Shown here piece by piece: positions 26,813 to 35,827 of a stretch of DNA of 56,855 nucleotides. The stretch lies in NCBI GenBank assembly GCA_964518335.1, contig CAZFDT010000032.1:1-56855 (forward strand), written 5' to 3'. The stretch comes from CAZFDT01 sp964518335 (GTDB lineage Bacteria > Planctomycetota > Phycisphaerae > Phycisphaerales > Phycisphaeraceae). Under the pieces are notes generated by a model. It was not told the DNA's origin, did no database searches, and saw only the letters and a list, made by a program, of their open reading frames with translations. Position 1 is the first letter of the stretch; every line of letters starts with the position of its first letter. The translations under genes and the position numbers were made by a program.

Positions 26813-28288
26813 ATGGCAACCTCATCCACGACCACAGCAGTCCCCCAGCCCCTCGTCAGCACGCCGCTGGTCAAGTGGCACATTGTCGCGGCCCTGTTCT
26901 GGCTGGGCGTGGCGCTGTTGGGCGGGCTGTTCTATTCGATGCAGTTGATCCAGCACTGGCCGCTGCCTCGGGTCGAGCAGTTGTCGCCCGGGCGCATCCG
27001 CCTGATCCACACGAACATGATCGCGTTCGGGTTTCTGACCAACGCGTTTCTCGGGATGCTCTACTGGGCGGTGCCGCGGCTGACGGGCAAGCGCGTGTTC
27101 AGCCACGCGCTGGGCGGAGCGATCCTCGTGGCGTGGAATGCGATTATGGTGCTCACGTTCGTGGGGCTGATGATCGGCGAGGCCCAGGCGGTGGAATGGG
27201 GCGAGACACCGCACACCTGGCCGACGTGGTGGCTGAGCGTGGACAATCTCGTGGTGGTCGGTGCGATCCTCGTGTGGATTCAGATGTACGCCCCGATCGT
27301 GCGCACGGAGGAGCGGGCGCTGTACGTGAGTCTGTGGTATTTCTCGGCCGGGTTCATCTGGTTGGGCCTGACGTACATCATGGGCAACTACTTCCCGCAG
27401 GACATTCCCAGCGTCGCGGGCAACGCGGCCGGGCCGCTGCTGGGGCTTTACATCCACGACCTGGTCGGCCTGTGGGTCACGCCCATGGGCTGGGGCATGA
27501 TGTACTTCTTCGTGCCCATCGTTCTCAAGCAGCCGATCTGGTCGCACGCGCTGTCGTTGGTGGGCTTCTGGGGTCTGGCGTTCTTCTACCCGCTGCAGGG
27601 CGTGCATCACTTCCTCGGCTCGCCCATCCCCATGTTCGCCCAGTACAGCGCCGTCGTCAGCACCATCGCCATCGAGATCGTCGTCACCACCGTCATCATT
27701 AACTTCTTCATGACGCACCGGTCGGCCAGCGGCCCGCAGGCGTCGATCGGGCGCAACATCGCCCTGCGATGGTTCTGGCTCGGCGCTTTGAATTACTTCA
27801 TCACCTGCTTCCAGTGCGCGTGGCAGGTTTCGCTGACGTTTCAACAGATCATCCACTTCACCGACTGGGTCGTCGGCCACGCCCATCTGGTCATGTTCGG
27901 CGTGTTCAGCTTCTGGATCTTCGGCATGATCGACCACCTCTGGCCCAAACTCACCGGCCGCGACTGGTACAGCAACAAACTCCGCGAATGGCACTTCTGG
28001 CTCACGGCGCTGGGACTGGGCGGCATGTTCCTTATCCTCACCGGCGGCGGACTGGTGGACGGCTTCATGGCCTACCAGTTGTCGCCGCGCGAGTCGATCC
28101 TCCAGGCCCTTAAGCCGTTCTGGGTCGCCCGCACGTTCACCGGCGTGTCGATCATCCTCGGCTTCGTGTGCCTGGTGGTGAATATGGCGCTGACCGCCTG
28201 CAGCCGCAAGGCCGAAGAACACGAGGATATGGATTACAAACCCTACGAAACCGTGCGGAGCGATGAAGCCGTCGCCGCGACGCATTGA
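26813..28288 (+). CDS. ccoN: cbb3-type cytochrome c oxidase subunit I (CcoN)
   Basis: 491 residues and about twelve transmembrane helices. This is the catalytic haem-copper subunit that reduces oxygen to water. Metal ligands are visible: RLIHTN (low-spin haem b), GLYIHDLVGLWVTPMGWGMMYF (CuB region, with the Tyr/His arrangement of cbb3 enzymes), GVHHFLGSP (CuB His pair) and VVGHAHLVMFGVFSFW (haem His residues). ATG 26813 is chosen because it gives the standard N-terminus; the reading frame extends upstream through repeat sequence. It acts with CcoO and the dihaem cytochrome in the same cluster. Confidence 0.96.
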   Translation: MATSSTTTAVPQPLVSTPLVKWHIVAALFWLGVALLGGLFYSMQLIQHWPLPRVEQLSPGRIRLIHTNMIAFGFLTNAFLGMLYWAVPRLTGKRVFSHALGGAILVAWNAIMVLTFVGLMIGEAQAVEWGETPHTWPTWWLSVDNLVVVGAILVWIQMYAPIVRTEERALYVSLWYFSAGFIWLGLTYIMGNYFPQDIPSVAGNAAGPLLGLYIHDLVGLWVTPMGWGMMYFFVPIVLKQPIWSHALSLVGFWGLAFFYPLQGVHHFLGSPIPMFAQYSAVVSTIAIEIVVTTVIINFFMTHRSASGPQASIGRNIALRWFWLGALNYFITCFQCAWQVSLTFQQIIHFTDWVVGHAHLVMFGVFSFWIFGMIDHLWPKLTGRDWYSNKLREWHFWLTALGLGGMFLILTGGGLVDGFMAYQLSPRESILQALKPFWVARTFTGVSIILGFVCLVVNMALTACSRKAEEHEDMDYKPYETVRSDEAVAATH

Positions 28289-28326
28289 GTTCAATCGGCG
28301 ATTAGCGAGCCGCACCGAGCAAACCC

Positions 28327-29082
28327 ATGGAACGTTTCAGCTTCATCTTCCTCGTCGCGGGCCTGGGGTTCTTCGCGCTGGCGTTCGCCGTCAGCGGGTT
28401 CATTCCCATGCTGCCGGTGGCGCACCTGGATGTGCGGACGGTTGAACAGCTCGCCGCGCAGCCACCGCTGGACTTCCTGGAGATGCCCGATCAGTACCCC
28501 GATGCGTTCGAGAAGGCGTTCGGGGCGTACAAGCAGACCGACGGCAGCTACGACATGCCCGCGGCGTTCGCCGAGGCCCTGCGCATCGGACACAAGACCT
28601 ACATCGGTGAAGCGTGCTGGCACTGTCACTCGCAGCAGGTGCGCCCCTGGGGTCACGACGAGGACCGCTACGGCCGCGTGAGCTTCCCCGAGGAGTATCA
28701 CCACGACCTGGCTCGCCCACCGCTGTGGGGCACGCGCCGCATCGGGCCGGACCTCATCCGCCTCGGCGGCAACCACTCCAACGACTGGCACGTGGCCCAC
28801 TTCTGGCACCCGCCCGACGTCAGCCCGCTGTCGGTCATGCCCGATTACCCGTGGTTTTTCGAGGCCGACGGCAAGACGCCCAACAAGACCGGCCTGTCTA
28901 TCATTGCCTATGTGCAGTGGCTGGGAAGCTGGGTTGACGACCCGCGCGAGAGTCTCCACAGCCTGCAGTTGATCGATCGAAGCAACCCGGAGCCGACGTT
29001 CCGCGACGGCCCGCCGCGCCAGATGCCTCAGCCCGCCGCGCCAGCCCAGGCGCCCGCCGCCGATGACGACGACGCCTACTGA
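28327..29082 (+). CDS. ccoO: cbb3-type oxidase subunit II, monohaem cytochrome c (CcoO)
   Basis: 251 residues. It has an N-terminal membrane anchor (FIFLVAGLGFFALAFAVSGFI) and a single c-type haem motif CWHCH (97-101) within the family text GEACWHCHSQQVRPW. RIGPDLIRLGGNHSNDWHVAHFWHP and a Met ligand in SVMPDYPWF follow. It transfers electrons to CcoN. The C-terminal 30 residues are Pro/Ala-rich and acidic and are not part of the core fold. It lies 38 nt after ccoN. Confidence 0.95.
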   Translation: MERFSFIFLVAGLGFFALAFAVSGFIPMLPVAHLDVRTVEQLAAQPPLDFLEMPDQYPDAFEKAFGAYKQTDGSYDMPAAFAEALRIGHKTYIGEACWHCHSQQVRPWGHDEDRYGRVSFPEEYHHDLARPPLWGTRRIGPDLIRLGGNHSNDWHVAHFWHPPDVSPLSVMPDYPWFFEADGKTPNKTGLSIIAYVQWLGSWVDDPRESLHSLQLIDRSNPEPTFRDGPPRQMPQPAAPAQAPAADDDDAY

Positions 29083-29093
29083 GACCGACCGCC

Positions 29094-29432
29094 ATGATCG
29101 CACGTCACGACAACGCGCTGCCGCCTCTGCCCGGTTCGCACCCGCCGCGCCATCGCGGATCGCAGATTTTCCTGTGGGTGTTCAGCATCGTCATGGTCGT
29201 CACCGCGGGCACGGCGTTCGTCTTCAAGTTCATCGAGTTCCTTTACACCGCCACGCGCGAAGGCTCGGCGGCGATGGGATCGTTCCTGATCCCGCTGCTG
29301 ACGTACCTGATCGTCGCCGCGGGTTTCTTCTGCCTGTTCCTGTGGGCTTACTTCAGCGGCCAGTTCCGCGATGTCGAAGGCCCCAAGTACCGCATGCTGC
29401 AAATGCAGCGTGAGATCGACGAGAAGGAGTGA
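29094..29432 (+). CDS. CcoS-like cbb3 oxidase assembly protein, enlarged form
   Basis: 112 residues with two transmembrane helices (about 24-48 and 61-85). The segment after the second helix, SGQFRDVEGPKYRML, matches the C-terminal motif of CcoS (GQF-D-EGP-R-L), the small protein needed to insert haem and copper into CcoN. Classical CcoS has one helix and some 50-70 residues; this one carries an extra N-terminal helix. The place between ccoO and the copper ATPase gene supports the assignment. It could alternatively be an extra small oxidase subunit. Confidence 0.7.
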   Translation: MIARHDNALPPLPGSHPPRHRGSQIFLWVFSIVMVVTAGTAFVFKFIEFLYTATREGSAAMGSFLIPLLTYLIVAAGFFCLFLWAYFSGQFRDVEGPKYRMLQMQREIDEKE

Positions 29433-29441
29433 GGCGTCATC

Positions 29442-29570
29442 ATGTTCCGCCGTCATAAGTTTCTCAGCTACCAGGGATACGCCTTTCCGTGGTACGCGAC
29501 GCTGATCTGGATCACGTTCTTCGTCTGCGGCATCGCGTATCTGGTGCGGTACATTCTCTTCGAGGACTGA
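29442..29570 (+). CDS. Small single-helix cbb3 oxidase protein (CcoQ-like)
   Basis: A 42-residue open frame from ATG 29442 to TGA 29570. It has a basic N-terminus (FRRHKFLSYQGY), one transmembrane helix (WYATLIWITFFVCGIAYLVRYI) and an acidic end. It starts 9 nt after the preceding gene and ends 4 nt before the copper ATPase gene, so it is clearly part of the operon. Size and position recall CcoQ or CcoH fragments, but no family motif is firm. Confidence 0.72.
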   Translation: MFRRHKFLSYQGYAFPWYATLIWITFFVCGIAYLVRYILFED

Positions 29571-29574
29571 GGTC

Positions 29575-31680
29575 ATGTCCTGCGCGCACTGCGGGCTGCC
29601 GGTGCCTGTCGCGCGGCGCGCCGCCGATGTGCAGTCGCCGCAGTTCTGCTGCTTCGGCTGCCGGTTCGCCTTCGAGCTGTCCCGCCCGGGCCAATCGGAC
29701 ACTTCGCCGGGCAGCCCCATCTTCTTCCGCCTGGGCGTGGGCATCTTTCTCACCATGAACATCATGGTGTTCACGTGGTTCTTTCACTCGCGGGAGCTGT
29801 TCAGTCCCGACGAGCCGTTCAACGCGCTGGCGGCGCTGCTGGCGTATCTGCTGATGTTTCTCTGTTCGGGCGTGGTGGCGGCGCTGGGCGCGCCGCTGGT
29901 CCACGACGCCGTGGCGAACGTGACGGCGTCGCGCGGCCGCGCCGACGCCAACCTGCTCATCTGCGTCGGCGTGCTGGCGGCGTTCATCCTCAGCGCGGTC
30001 AACACGGTGCGCGGCGAAGGCAGCCTCTACTTCGACACCGCCGCGATGATCCTCGTGCTGGTGACGCTGGGGCAGTACCTGGACTCGACCGCCAAGCGTC
30101 GGGCCACTGCAGCGGCCTCGACGCTGCTGGCGTCGATCGCCACGCGCGCGTGGGTCGAGCGCGACGGGTTGGTGATCGAGGTCGATGCCGATGCGGTGCG
30201 ACTGGGCGAACAGGTGCGCGTGCGGCCGGGCGAGGCGTCGCCGGTCGATGGCGTGGTGGTGAGTGGCGATAGTCATCTCGACGAGTCGAAACTGACGGGC
30301 GAGTCGAAGCCGCGTGCCGTCACACAGGGCGATCGCGTGCTGGCGGGGACGATCAACCTCGACGGGCTGCTGTGGGTCGAGGCGCAGCGCGTCGGCGCGG
30401 ATCGGACGATCGCGCAGGTGCAACGGCTGCTGCTCGAAGCGCGGGCGATGCAGCCGCCGATCCAGCGTCTGGCCGATCGCGTTGCGGCGGCGTTCGTGCC
30501 GATGGTCATTGTGCTGGCGGTAGGCGTGTTCGCGTTCCACGCCTGGCGCGGCGCCGCGCCGCGCGGGCTGTTCGATGCCCTGAGCGTGCTGCTGATCAGT
30601 TGCCCCTGCGCGTTGGGTCTGGCGGCGCCGCTGGCGAGCTGGTCGGCGCTGTCGCGCGCGGCGAGGCACGGCATCGTCATCGACTCGGCGGTGACGCTCG
30701 AACGCGCCGCCGGCGTCCGCCGCGTCTTTTTCGACAAGACCGGTACGCTGACCGATCCCCGCCTCGTCGTGGCGGGCATCGCGGCCCATGGCATCGACGA
30801 AGCCGACGCGCTGCGGATCGCCGCATCGATCGAGCAGGCCAGCACGCACCCGATCGCCGCCGCCATCACGCGCTGCGCCAGTGAGCGCGGCCTCGCGGTG
30901 GCCGCGGCGACGCAGGCCCGCATCCTTCCGGGAGTCGGCATCGAGGCGACGATCGACGGCCGAACGTACCAGCTCGGCAGCCAGAGGCTGCTCACCTCCC
31001 TCGCTCCACGTGAGAGGCAGGAGCAAGCGGCCGATGATCTGGTGATTCACCTCGTGGCCGCGCCCGCTCGCCTTGCCTCGTTCACGCTGACGGAGCGGTT
31101 GCGCGGCGACGCGATCTCTGCCATAGGGCAACTGCAGCGCGACGGCATGGACGTGGCGATTCTCACCGGCGACAGCGAAGGTCCGGCCCGGCGCGTCGCG
31201 TCGCAGTTGGGCGTGCCGGTCGAGCATTCGCTGCTGCCGCAGGACAAGCTCGATCGGCTGATGGCGGCGCGCAAGCAGGCCGGCGGCGTGGCGATGGTCG
31301 GCGACGGGATCAACGACGGCCCGGTGCTGGCGGCGGCGGACGTGGGCGTCGCCGTGGCGGGCGGGGCGGACCTGGCGCACCAGGCCGGACACGTGCGGCT
31401 GATCGCCGACGCTCTGGACCGCGTGCCGCTGCTCCTGGCCATCGCGCGGGATTGTCACCGCCGCATCCGCTTCAACCTGACGTGGGCGTTCGGGTACAAC
31501 TGCATCGGCATCGCCCTGGCGACGGCGGGGCTGCTGTCGCCGATCTTCGCGGCCACGGCGATGTTCGGATCGAGCCTCATCATCGTCCACGTGGCGCGTG
31601 GGGCCGGCGGCGCGGATACGATGGAGGCGCGGACGCTCGACGCTGACGCCGGCGCACCGGCGGCGGCAGGAGTCGCGTGA
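29575..31680 (+). CDS. ccoI: Copper-transporting P-type ATPase CcoI/FixI
   Basis: 701 residues. It is a P1B-type ATPase that moves copper for delivery to the CuB centre of cbb3 oxidase. The N-terminus has a Cys-rich metal site (CAHCG, then QFCCFGC) instead of a full GMxCxxC domain. Then come the transmembrane region with CPC in SCPCALGLAAPLA, the phosphorylation motif DKTGTLTD, the HP motif in STHPIAAAI, and MVGDGINDGPVLAAADVGVAV. The conserved gene set ccoN-ccoO-ccoS-ccoI places it in oxidase maturation. ATG 29575 follows the preceding stop by 4 nt; the stop codon abuts the next ATG. Confidence 0.94.
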   Translation: MSCAHCGLPVPVARRAADVQSPQFCCFGCRFAFELSRPGQSDTSPGSPIFFRLGVGIFLTMNIMVFTWFFHSRELFSPDEPFNALAALLAYLLMFLCSGVVAALGAPLVHDAVANVTASRGRADANLLICVGVLAAFILSAVNTVRGEGSLYFDTAAMILVLVTLGQYLDSTAKRRATAAASTLLASIATRAWVERDGLVIEVDADAVRLGEQVRVRPGEASPVDGVVVSGDSHLDESKLTGESKPRAVTQGDRVLAGTINLDGLLWVEAQRVGADRTIAQVQRLLLEARAMQPPIQRLADRVAAAFVPMVIVLAVGVFAFHAWRGAAPRGLFDALSVLLISCPCALGLAAPLASWSALSRAARHGIVIDSAVTLERAAGVRRVFFDKTGTLTDPRLVVAGIAAHGIDEADALRIAASIEQASTHPIAAAITRCASERGLAVAAATQARILPGVGIEATIDGRTYQLGSQRLLTSLAPRERQEQAADDLVIHLVAAPARLASFTLTERLRGDAISAIGQLQRDGMDVAILTGDSEGPARRVASQLGVPVEHSLLPQDKLDRLMAARKQAGGVAMVGDGINDGPVLAAADVGVAVAGGADLAHQAGHVRLIADALDRVPLLLAIARDCHRRIRFNLTWAFGYNCIGIALATAGLLSPIFAATAMFGSSLIIVHVARGAGGADTMEARTLDADAGAPAAAGVA

Positions 31681-32454
31681 ATGTCAATGTCGGCGATCAT
31701 CACGGCCTACGTGTCGCTGCTGGTGGCGGGGCTGGCGGGGAGCCTGCACTGCATCGGCATGTGCGGGCCGATTCTGCTGGGTTTTTCCCAGGTGTTTGAG
31801 CGGTCGCGGGTGACGGTCGAGGGCCGGGCGACCGGGCGTGCGTGGGCCGGCGCGGCGGACTTCGCCTGCTATCACATCGGTCGAATCTGGACGTATGCGA
31901 TGCTGGGGCTGCTGGCGGGTTTCGCGGGCCAGGGCCTGCGTGCGTCGGGCGCGTGGCTGGGCTGGCAGAGGCCCGTGTCGCTGGGCGTGGCTGTTGCAGT
32001 GGTCCTGTGCGGCGTGGTGCTGCTGGGGCTGATCCCCGGGCTGCGGACCGATGCGTGGCTGACATCGTGCGCGACTCGGCGGTTCCGCGGCCGGGCGTGG
32101 TTCGACGCCCTGCTGCACGGGCGCGGCGCGGCGCCACGCCTGCTGCTGGGCGCGGTGATGGGACTGCTGCCGTGCGGGCTGGTGTATGCGATGCTGGTCG
32201 TCGTCGCCGCGCTGCCGCACCCGCTGCTCAGCGCCGCCGGCATGGTGGCGTTTGGATTGGGCACGCTGCCGGCGCTGACGGGCGTGCTCGTGGCGACTCG
32301 CCTGCTCCCGGCGTGGGTGCGCGCCCACGGCACGAAGCTCGCCGCCGTCACACTCATCATCACCGGCGGATGGATGGCCGCCCGCACCCTCAGCGCCTCG
32401 CCTCAGACCGGCTACTGCCCGTTCTGCACGGTCGAGTCGGCCCCCGCCGGGTGA
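31681..32454 (+). CDS. Sulfite exporter TauE/SafE-like membrane protein of the cbb3 cluster
   Basis: 257 residues with six or more transmembrane helices. Signature segments are AGSLHCIGMCGPI near the start and AVMGLLPCGLVYAMLVV in the second half, each with the paired Cys or Pro-Cys typical of the UreH/TauE-like proteins that accompany ccoI genes. Family members are linked to copper or nickel handling; here copper supply to the oxidase is the likely role. The ATG is immediately after the ccoI TGA, which suggests translational coupling. It is the last gene of the cbb3 cluster. Confidence 0.85.
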   Translation: MSMSAIITAYVSLLVAGLAGSLHCIGMCGPILLGFSQVFERSRVTVEGRATGRAWAGAADFACYHIGRIWTYAMLGLLAGFAGQGLRASGAWLGWQRPVSLGVAVAVVLCGVVLLGLIPGLRTDAWLTSCATRRFRGRAWFDALLHGRGAAPRLLLGAVMGLLPCGLVYAMLVVVAALPHPLLSAAGMVAFGLGTLPALTGVLVATRLLPAWVRAHGTKLAAVTLIITGGWMAARTLSASPQTGYCPFCTVESAPAG

Positions 32455-32503
32455 ATCCCCTCACCGTGTGGCGGCGGCGCGCGATGCCCGTTACCATCAC
32501 GCC

Positions 32504-33626
32504 ATGCAGCACGAGAACATTCCTGCCATCCTCGAAGACCTTGAGGCGCGGATCGTCAATCTCCGCGACTCTCTTTAACTACGACACCCGCCGAACCAAG
32601 CTGGCCCAGCTCGAAGAGAAGATGGCCGCCGCCGATTTCTGGGACGACCCCACCGCCGCCAACAAGGTCGTCGCCGACATGAAAGCCACCAAGGCCCAGG
32701 TCGAGCCCGTGCGCGCCGCGCTCGAGGCCGTCGAGGAACTGCGCCTGCTCTGGGACATGGCCCAGGAAGCCGACGACGACGACACCCGCCGCGAGGTCGA
32801 TGGCAAGATCGACGCCGTCACCCGCAGGCTCGACGCACTCGAGACCATGTCGCTGCTGGGTGGCAAGTACGACCCCCGCAACTGCTTCCTCACCATCTAT
32901 GCCCGCGAGGGCGGCACCGAGGCCCAGGACTGGTGCGAAATGCTCATGCGCATGTATCTCTACTACTGCGAACGCATGGGCTGGGACGTCAGCGAAGTCA
33001 GCAAAACCTACGGCGAAGAGGCCGGCCTCAAGGACGTGACGCTCTACATCAAGGGCTCTTACGCCTTCGGCTATCTCTCCGCCGAGCGCGGCACGCACCG
33101 CCTCGCCCGCGTCTCGCCCTTCAACGCCCAGGGCAAGCGACAGACCAGCTTCGCCGCCATCGAAGTCATCCCCGAGTTCGACGAAGACACCGGCCTGGTC
33201 ATCCCCGACAACGACCTCGAAGTCACCGCCTTCGTCCGCGCCAGCGGCCCCGGCGGACAGAACGTCAACAAGGTCGCCTCCGCCATCCGCCTCGTCCACA
33301 AGCCCACCGGCATCATGGTCACCTGCAGCGTGTACCGCGATCAGCCTCAGAACCGCAAGCGCGCCATGGACATCCTCCGCGCCAAGCTCGAACTGCTCGA
33401 AGAGGAAAAGCGAGCCAAGGAAATGGACGCCGCCAAGGGCGGCAAACTCGAAATGGGCTGGGGCACGCAGATCCGCAGCTACGTCTTCTACGACAACCGC
33501 GTCAAAGACCACCGCACCGGCCACGAAGTGGGCAACCCCCAGTCCGTCATGGACGGCGACCTGCAGGGCTTCATCGACGCCGAACTGCAGCGCCGCGCCA
33601 AAGAGCGCGGCAAGGTCGGCGTGTAG
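32504..33626 (+). CDS. prfB: Peptide chain release factor 2, with programmed +1 frameshift
   Basis: Frame 0 runs from ATG 32504 for 24 codons to an in-frame TAA at 32576-32578. Skipping one base continues as NYDTRRTKLAQLEEK to TAG 33626, giving a 373-residue RF2. Codon-recognition motif SPF (204-206) and catalytic GGQ (250-252) are present and normal, so it is RF2, reading UAA and UGA. The frame break is at the place where RF2 genes classically shift, so it is a recoding event, not a broken gene. RF2 normally limits its own synthesis by terminating at the slip site. Here the stop is UAA instead of UGA, so RF1 could also act. It lies after the cbb3 cluster and may have its own promoter. Confidence 0.93.
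32567..32582 (+). promoter_or_regulatory. prfB +1 frameshift site with UAA
   Basis: The slip site is CTT-TAA-C (32573-32579): the tRNA on CTT can re-pair on TTT, and reading continues at AAC. The classical site is CTT-TGA-C preceded by AGGGGG. Here the preceding bases CGCGACTCT contain no Shine-Dalgarno-like stimulator. Confidence 0.85.
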
Positions 33627-33823
33627 CCAGCCCATAGCCCGGCGCCGCCAATCGCCCCATCAAGCCCGCCAGCCGGGTGCAGTCCAAGTCCGAGGCAGGA
33701 CTGTTCGTAGCCGCGGCGTCCTCGCCGCGCGTCCCCCGGGAGCCGACGCCCTTTATCCACAAACCCCCCAACCCCGGACCCGCCACGCACCCACACGCGG
33801 AATCAAATCTCCTCTCAGTGCGG

Positions 33824-34030
33824 TCATTTGCAGCCGCACGATCGCTCGAACTCCTTAACCTCGCGCTCGGCCTCGTCGCGCGTCTTGCCGTAGGCCTTCT
33901 GGACCTTGCCTACGAGCTGGTCATGCTGGCCGTCGATGACGTCAAGGTCATCGTTGGTCAGCTTGCCCCACTGCACTTTGGCCTTGCCTTTGAGCTGCTT
34001 CCACTGACCTTTGAGTGTGTCGGTGTTCAT
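33824..34030 (-). CDS. CsbD-family stress protein
   Basis: 68 residues from ATG 34030, with AAGGGA about 8 nt upstream. The text TLKGQWKQLKGKAKVQWGKLTNDDLDVIDGQHDQLVGKVQKAYGKTRDEAEREV is typical of the CsbD family (PF05532), small helical proteins induced by general stress in many bacteria; the molecular function is not known. The Cys-containing end SCGCK is not part of the core. It is the second gene of a two-gene minus-strand unit with the DUF3309 protein. Positions 33627-33823 between this gene and prfB hold no gene. Confidence 0.9.
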   Translation of the reverse strand: MNTDTLKGQWKQLKGKAKVQWGKLTNDDLDVIDGQHDQLVGKVQKAYGKTRDEAEREVKEFERSCGCK

Positions 34031-34065
34031 CGTCAGTCCCTTTCTCAATACGCCAACGCCCAGGT

Positions 34066-34221
34066 TCAGATCACCCGCATCAGCAGCAGGATGAGCACAA
34101 CAATCAGCAGCACGCCGATGAGCCCGCTGGGGTAGTAGCCCCACTCGCGGCTGTGCGGATACACCGGGATCGCCCCCAATAGCGCCAAGATCAGCACGAT
34201 CAACAGGATCGTTCCAAGCAT
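34066..34221 (-). CDS. DUF3309-family small membrane protein
   Basis: 51 residues, ATG 34221 to TGA 34066, with AAGGAG 6 nt upstream of the start. Two hydrophobic stretches (LGTILLIVLILALLGAI and LIGVLLIVVLILLLMRV) flank the signature PHSREWGYYPSG, which matches the DUF3309 family. Function unknown. It is 35 nt upstream of the CsbD gene on the same strand, a pairing that suggests a shared stress response. Confidence 0.88.
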   Translation of the reverse strand: MLGTILLIVLILALLGAIPVYPHSREWGYYPSGLIGVLLIVVLILLLMRVI

Positions 34222-34487
34222 GGTCTGCTCCTTGGATCGCCGCCTTATGAAGGGCGACTGGACGCCACGTAGATCAGTATCGTGGGGACGAATGAACCCC
34301 CGCTAAGGTGGGGATGAACAATTCTTGAGGCGGCTACTGCGATCACGGAACGAGTCTGGTCCCCGATTGGGGATCAGGATCCGCTGGGGTGAAACGTGCG
34401 TCGATCTGTGCCAGTCGCCGCCGCAGTCGTGCCGCCGCTCGCGGCTGCAGGCCCGTCCCTCGTCCCTCATCCCTCGGCCCTCGGCCC
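34222..34487. repeat. Intergenic stretch with CCCTCGT heptamers
   Basis: No gene is seen. From about 34454 to 34487 the plus strand consists of 7-mers of CCCTCGT / CCCTCAT / CCCTCGG type leading into copy B of the dispersed element. Heptamers of the same type recur at about 55494-55515. Earlier, GTGGGGA-type text is repeated at about 34280 and 34309 without clear structure. Confidence 0.5.
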
Positions 34488-34910
34488 TGCCCAGAAAATT
34501 CCCCCGCGAGGACTATGCGCCGCACCGGGCGGGGGTAGAATGAAGTGTTGCAGTGGACGGGGGGAGAGGCAGGGGTCAGGGAGCAGGGAACAGGGTCGGA
34601 AGGCAAAATGCGAAATGCAAAATGCAAAATGCGAAATGCAAAGGGCAAACAGCAAAGGGCAAAATGGGGGGGCACGGGAGGCGGGGTTCGGGTGTCGGGT
34701 GTCGGGTGTCGGAAGGCGCATGGCCATGGGAGCGGGTCGCATGCAGTGGTACATTTTTACATCCCACATCCGAAGTTCGACATGCGCCATGTGGTCGGAG
34801 GCCCACTGCCGAATTGGCCGGGGCATCGTGTGGTGAAGGTGAAAACCCAGTGATTCCGATTAGCCCCGGAAGCGGAGGCTACCCGATTCCTGTGGAAAAC
34901 TTCCGGGGGG
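34488..34910 (-). mobile_element. Dispersed repeat element, copy B (about 423 bp, inverted)
   Basis: Same element as copies A and C but reversed. Its left end (CCCCCCGGAAGTTTTCC) lies at 34894-34910. Its right end (CTCGCGGGGGAATTTTC, with the outer bases changed) lies at 34493-34509. It is the longest copy because its variable core holds TTTTGCA/TTTGCCC heptamers (about 34605-34660) and GGGTGTC heptamers (34683-34712). The conserved parts, including GGAATCACTGGGTTTTCACC and TACCACTGCATGCGACC, are nearly identical to copy A. It ends 25 bp before a methyltransferase gene. Confidence 0.75.
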
Positions 34911-34935
34911 TGACAGGTGGGGCGCGGGGTGGTAT

Positions 34936-35745
34936 ATGGCGGGGGTGGGACGGCGACACAGGCTGGAGTTCTATCGCAGGGCGGTGCAGCACCCGGAGGC
35001 GGAGGTGCGGTTCCTGCTCGAGGCGTATGGGCACTATCGCGGGTCGTATCCGACGCGGCTGCGGGAGGACTTCGCGGGGACGGCGGCGGTGGCGGCGGCG
35101 TGGGCGGGCTTTGCCGATCATCATCAGGCGGTGGCGGTCGAGTCGGACGGGCCGACGCTGCGGTGGGCGCGGCGGCAGGCGGGGGCCCGGCGCGTGACGT
35201 TCGTGCAGGGGGATGTGCTGGCTGTGCGTGGGCCGGGGGCGGACGTGGTGGCGGCCCTGAATTTCAGCGTGTGCGAGTGGCAGGATCGGCGGTCGCTGCT
35301 GACGTACCTGCGTCATGCGCGGCGATGCCTGCGGCAGGGCGGCATGCTCGTGGTGGACCTGTTTGGCGGACCGGGGGCCATGGCGGTGGGGACGCAGACG
35401 CGGCGGGTGCGGTGCGACGACGGGGTGCGGTTCGATTATGTGTGGGAGCAGCGGTCGTACGACCACGTGACGGGGCGGATCGACTGCCGCATCCATTTCC
35501 GCTTCCGCGTCGCTGGCCAGGGCGGCAGGGGGGTGCGGACGCTGCGAGACGCCTTTCGATACGACTGGCGACTGTGGACGCCGGTGGAGATGATCGAGGC
35601 CATGACGGAGGCGGGGTTCGCGGCGGCCGAGGTCTGGTGCGACCGGGTAGACCCGGCTACGGGCCAGAGCGACGGGCACTTTCAGCCGCGGACGCACATG
35701 CCGGCACGGCACGACTGGGTGGCGTACGTCGTGGCATTGCGATGA
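34936..35745 (+). CDS. Class I SAM-dependent methyltransferase
   Basis: 269 residues. A Rossmann methyltransferase fold is indicated by motif I-like LREDFAGTAAVAAAWA, the acidic residue after strand 2 (VAVESDGPTLRWA), VTFVQGDVLAV and LRQGGMLVVDLFGGPGA (post-motif III). The substrate cannot be named. It starts 26 bp after the repeat element, with no clear Shine-Dalgarno; element copy B probably supplies or interrupts its promoter. It is not obviously linked to the sigma operon downstream, which follows after 82 nt. Confidence 0.82.
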   Translation: MAGVGRRHRLEFYRRAVQHPEAEVRFLLEAYGHYRGSYPTRLREDFAGTAAVAAAWAGFADHHQAVAVESDGPTLRWARRQAGARRVTFVQGDVLAVRGPGADVVAALNFSVCEWQDRRSLLTYLRHARRCLRQGGMLVVDLFGGPGAMAVGTQTRRVRCDDGVRFDYVWEQRSYDHVTGRIDCRIHFRFRVAGQGGRGVRTLRDAFRYDWRLWTPVEMIEAMTEAGFAAAEVWCDRVDPATGQSDGHFQPRTHMPARHDWVAYVVALR

Positions 35746-35827
35746 TTTTTTCCCCGGAGAGGGAAGAAACCACCGCCTTGCTGCAACAGTAGGTACAGAT
35801 GCGGGTCATGCGATAGGCTGAGGATCG

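Noticed and set aside
32504..33626. prfB read as a broken gene because of an internal stop
   Set aside because: The break falls at the known RF2 frameshift position, the remaining frame is intact and all functional motifs are present, so recoding is the better explanation.
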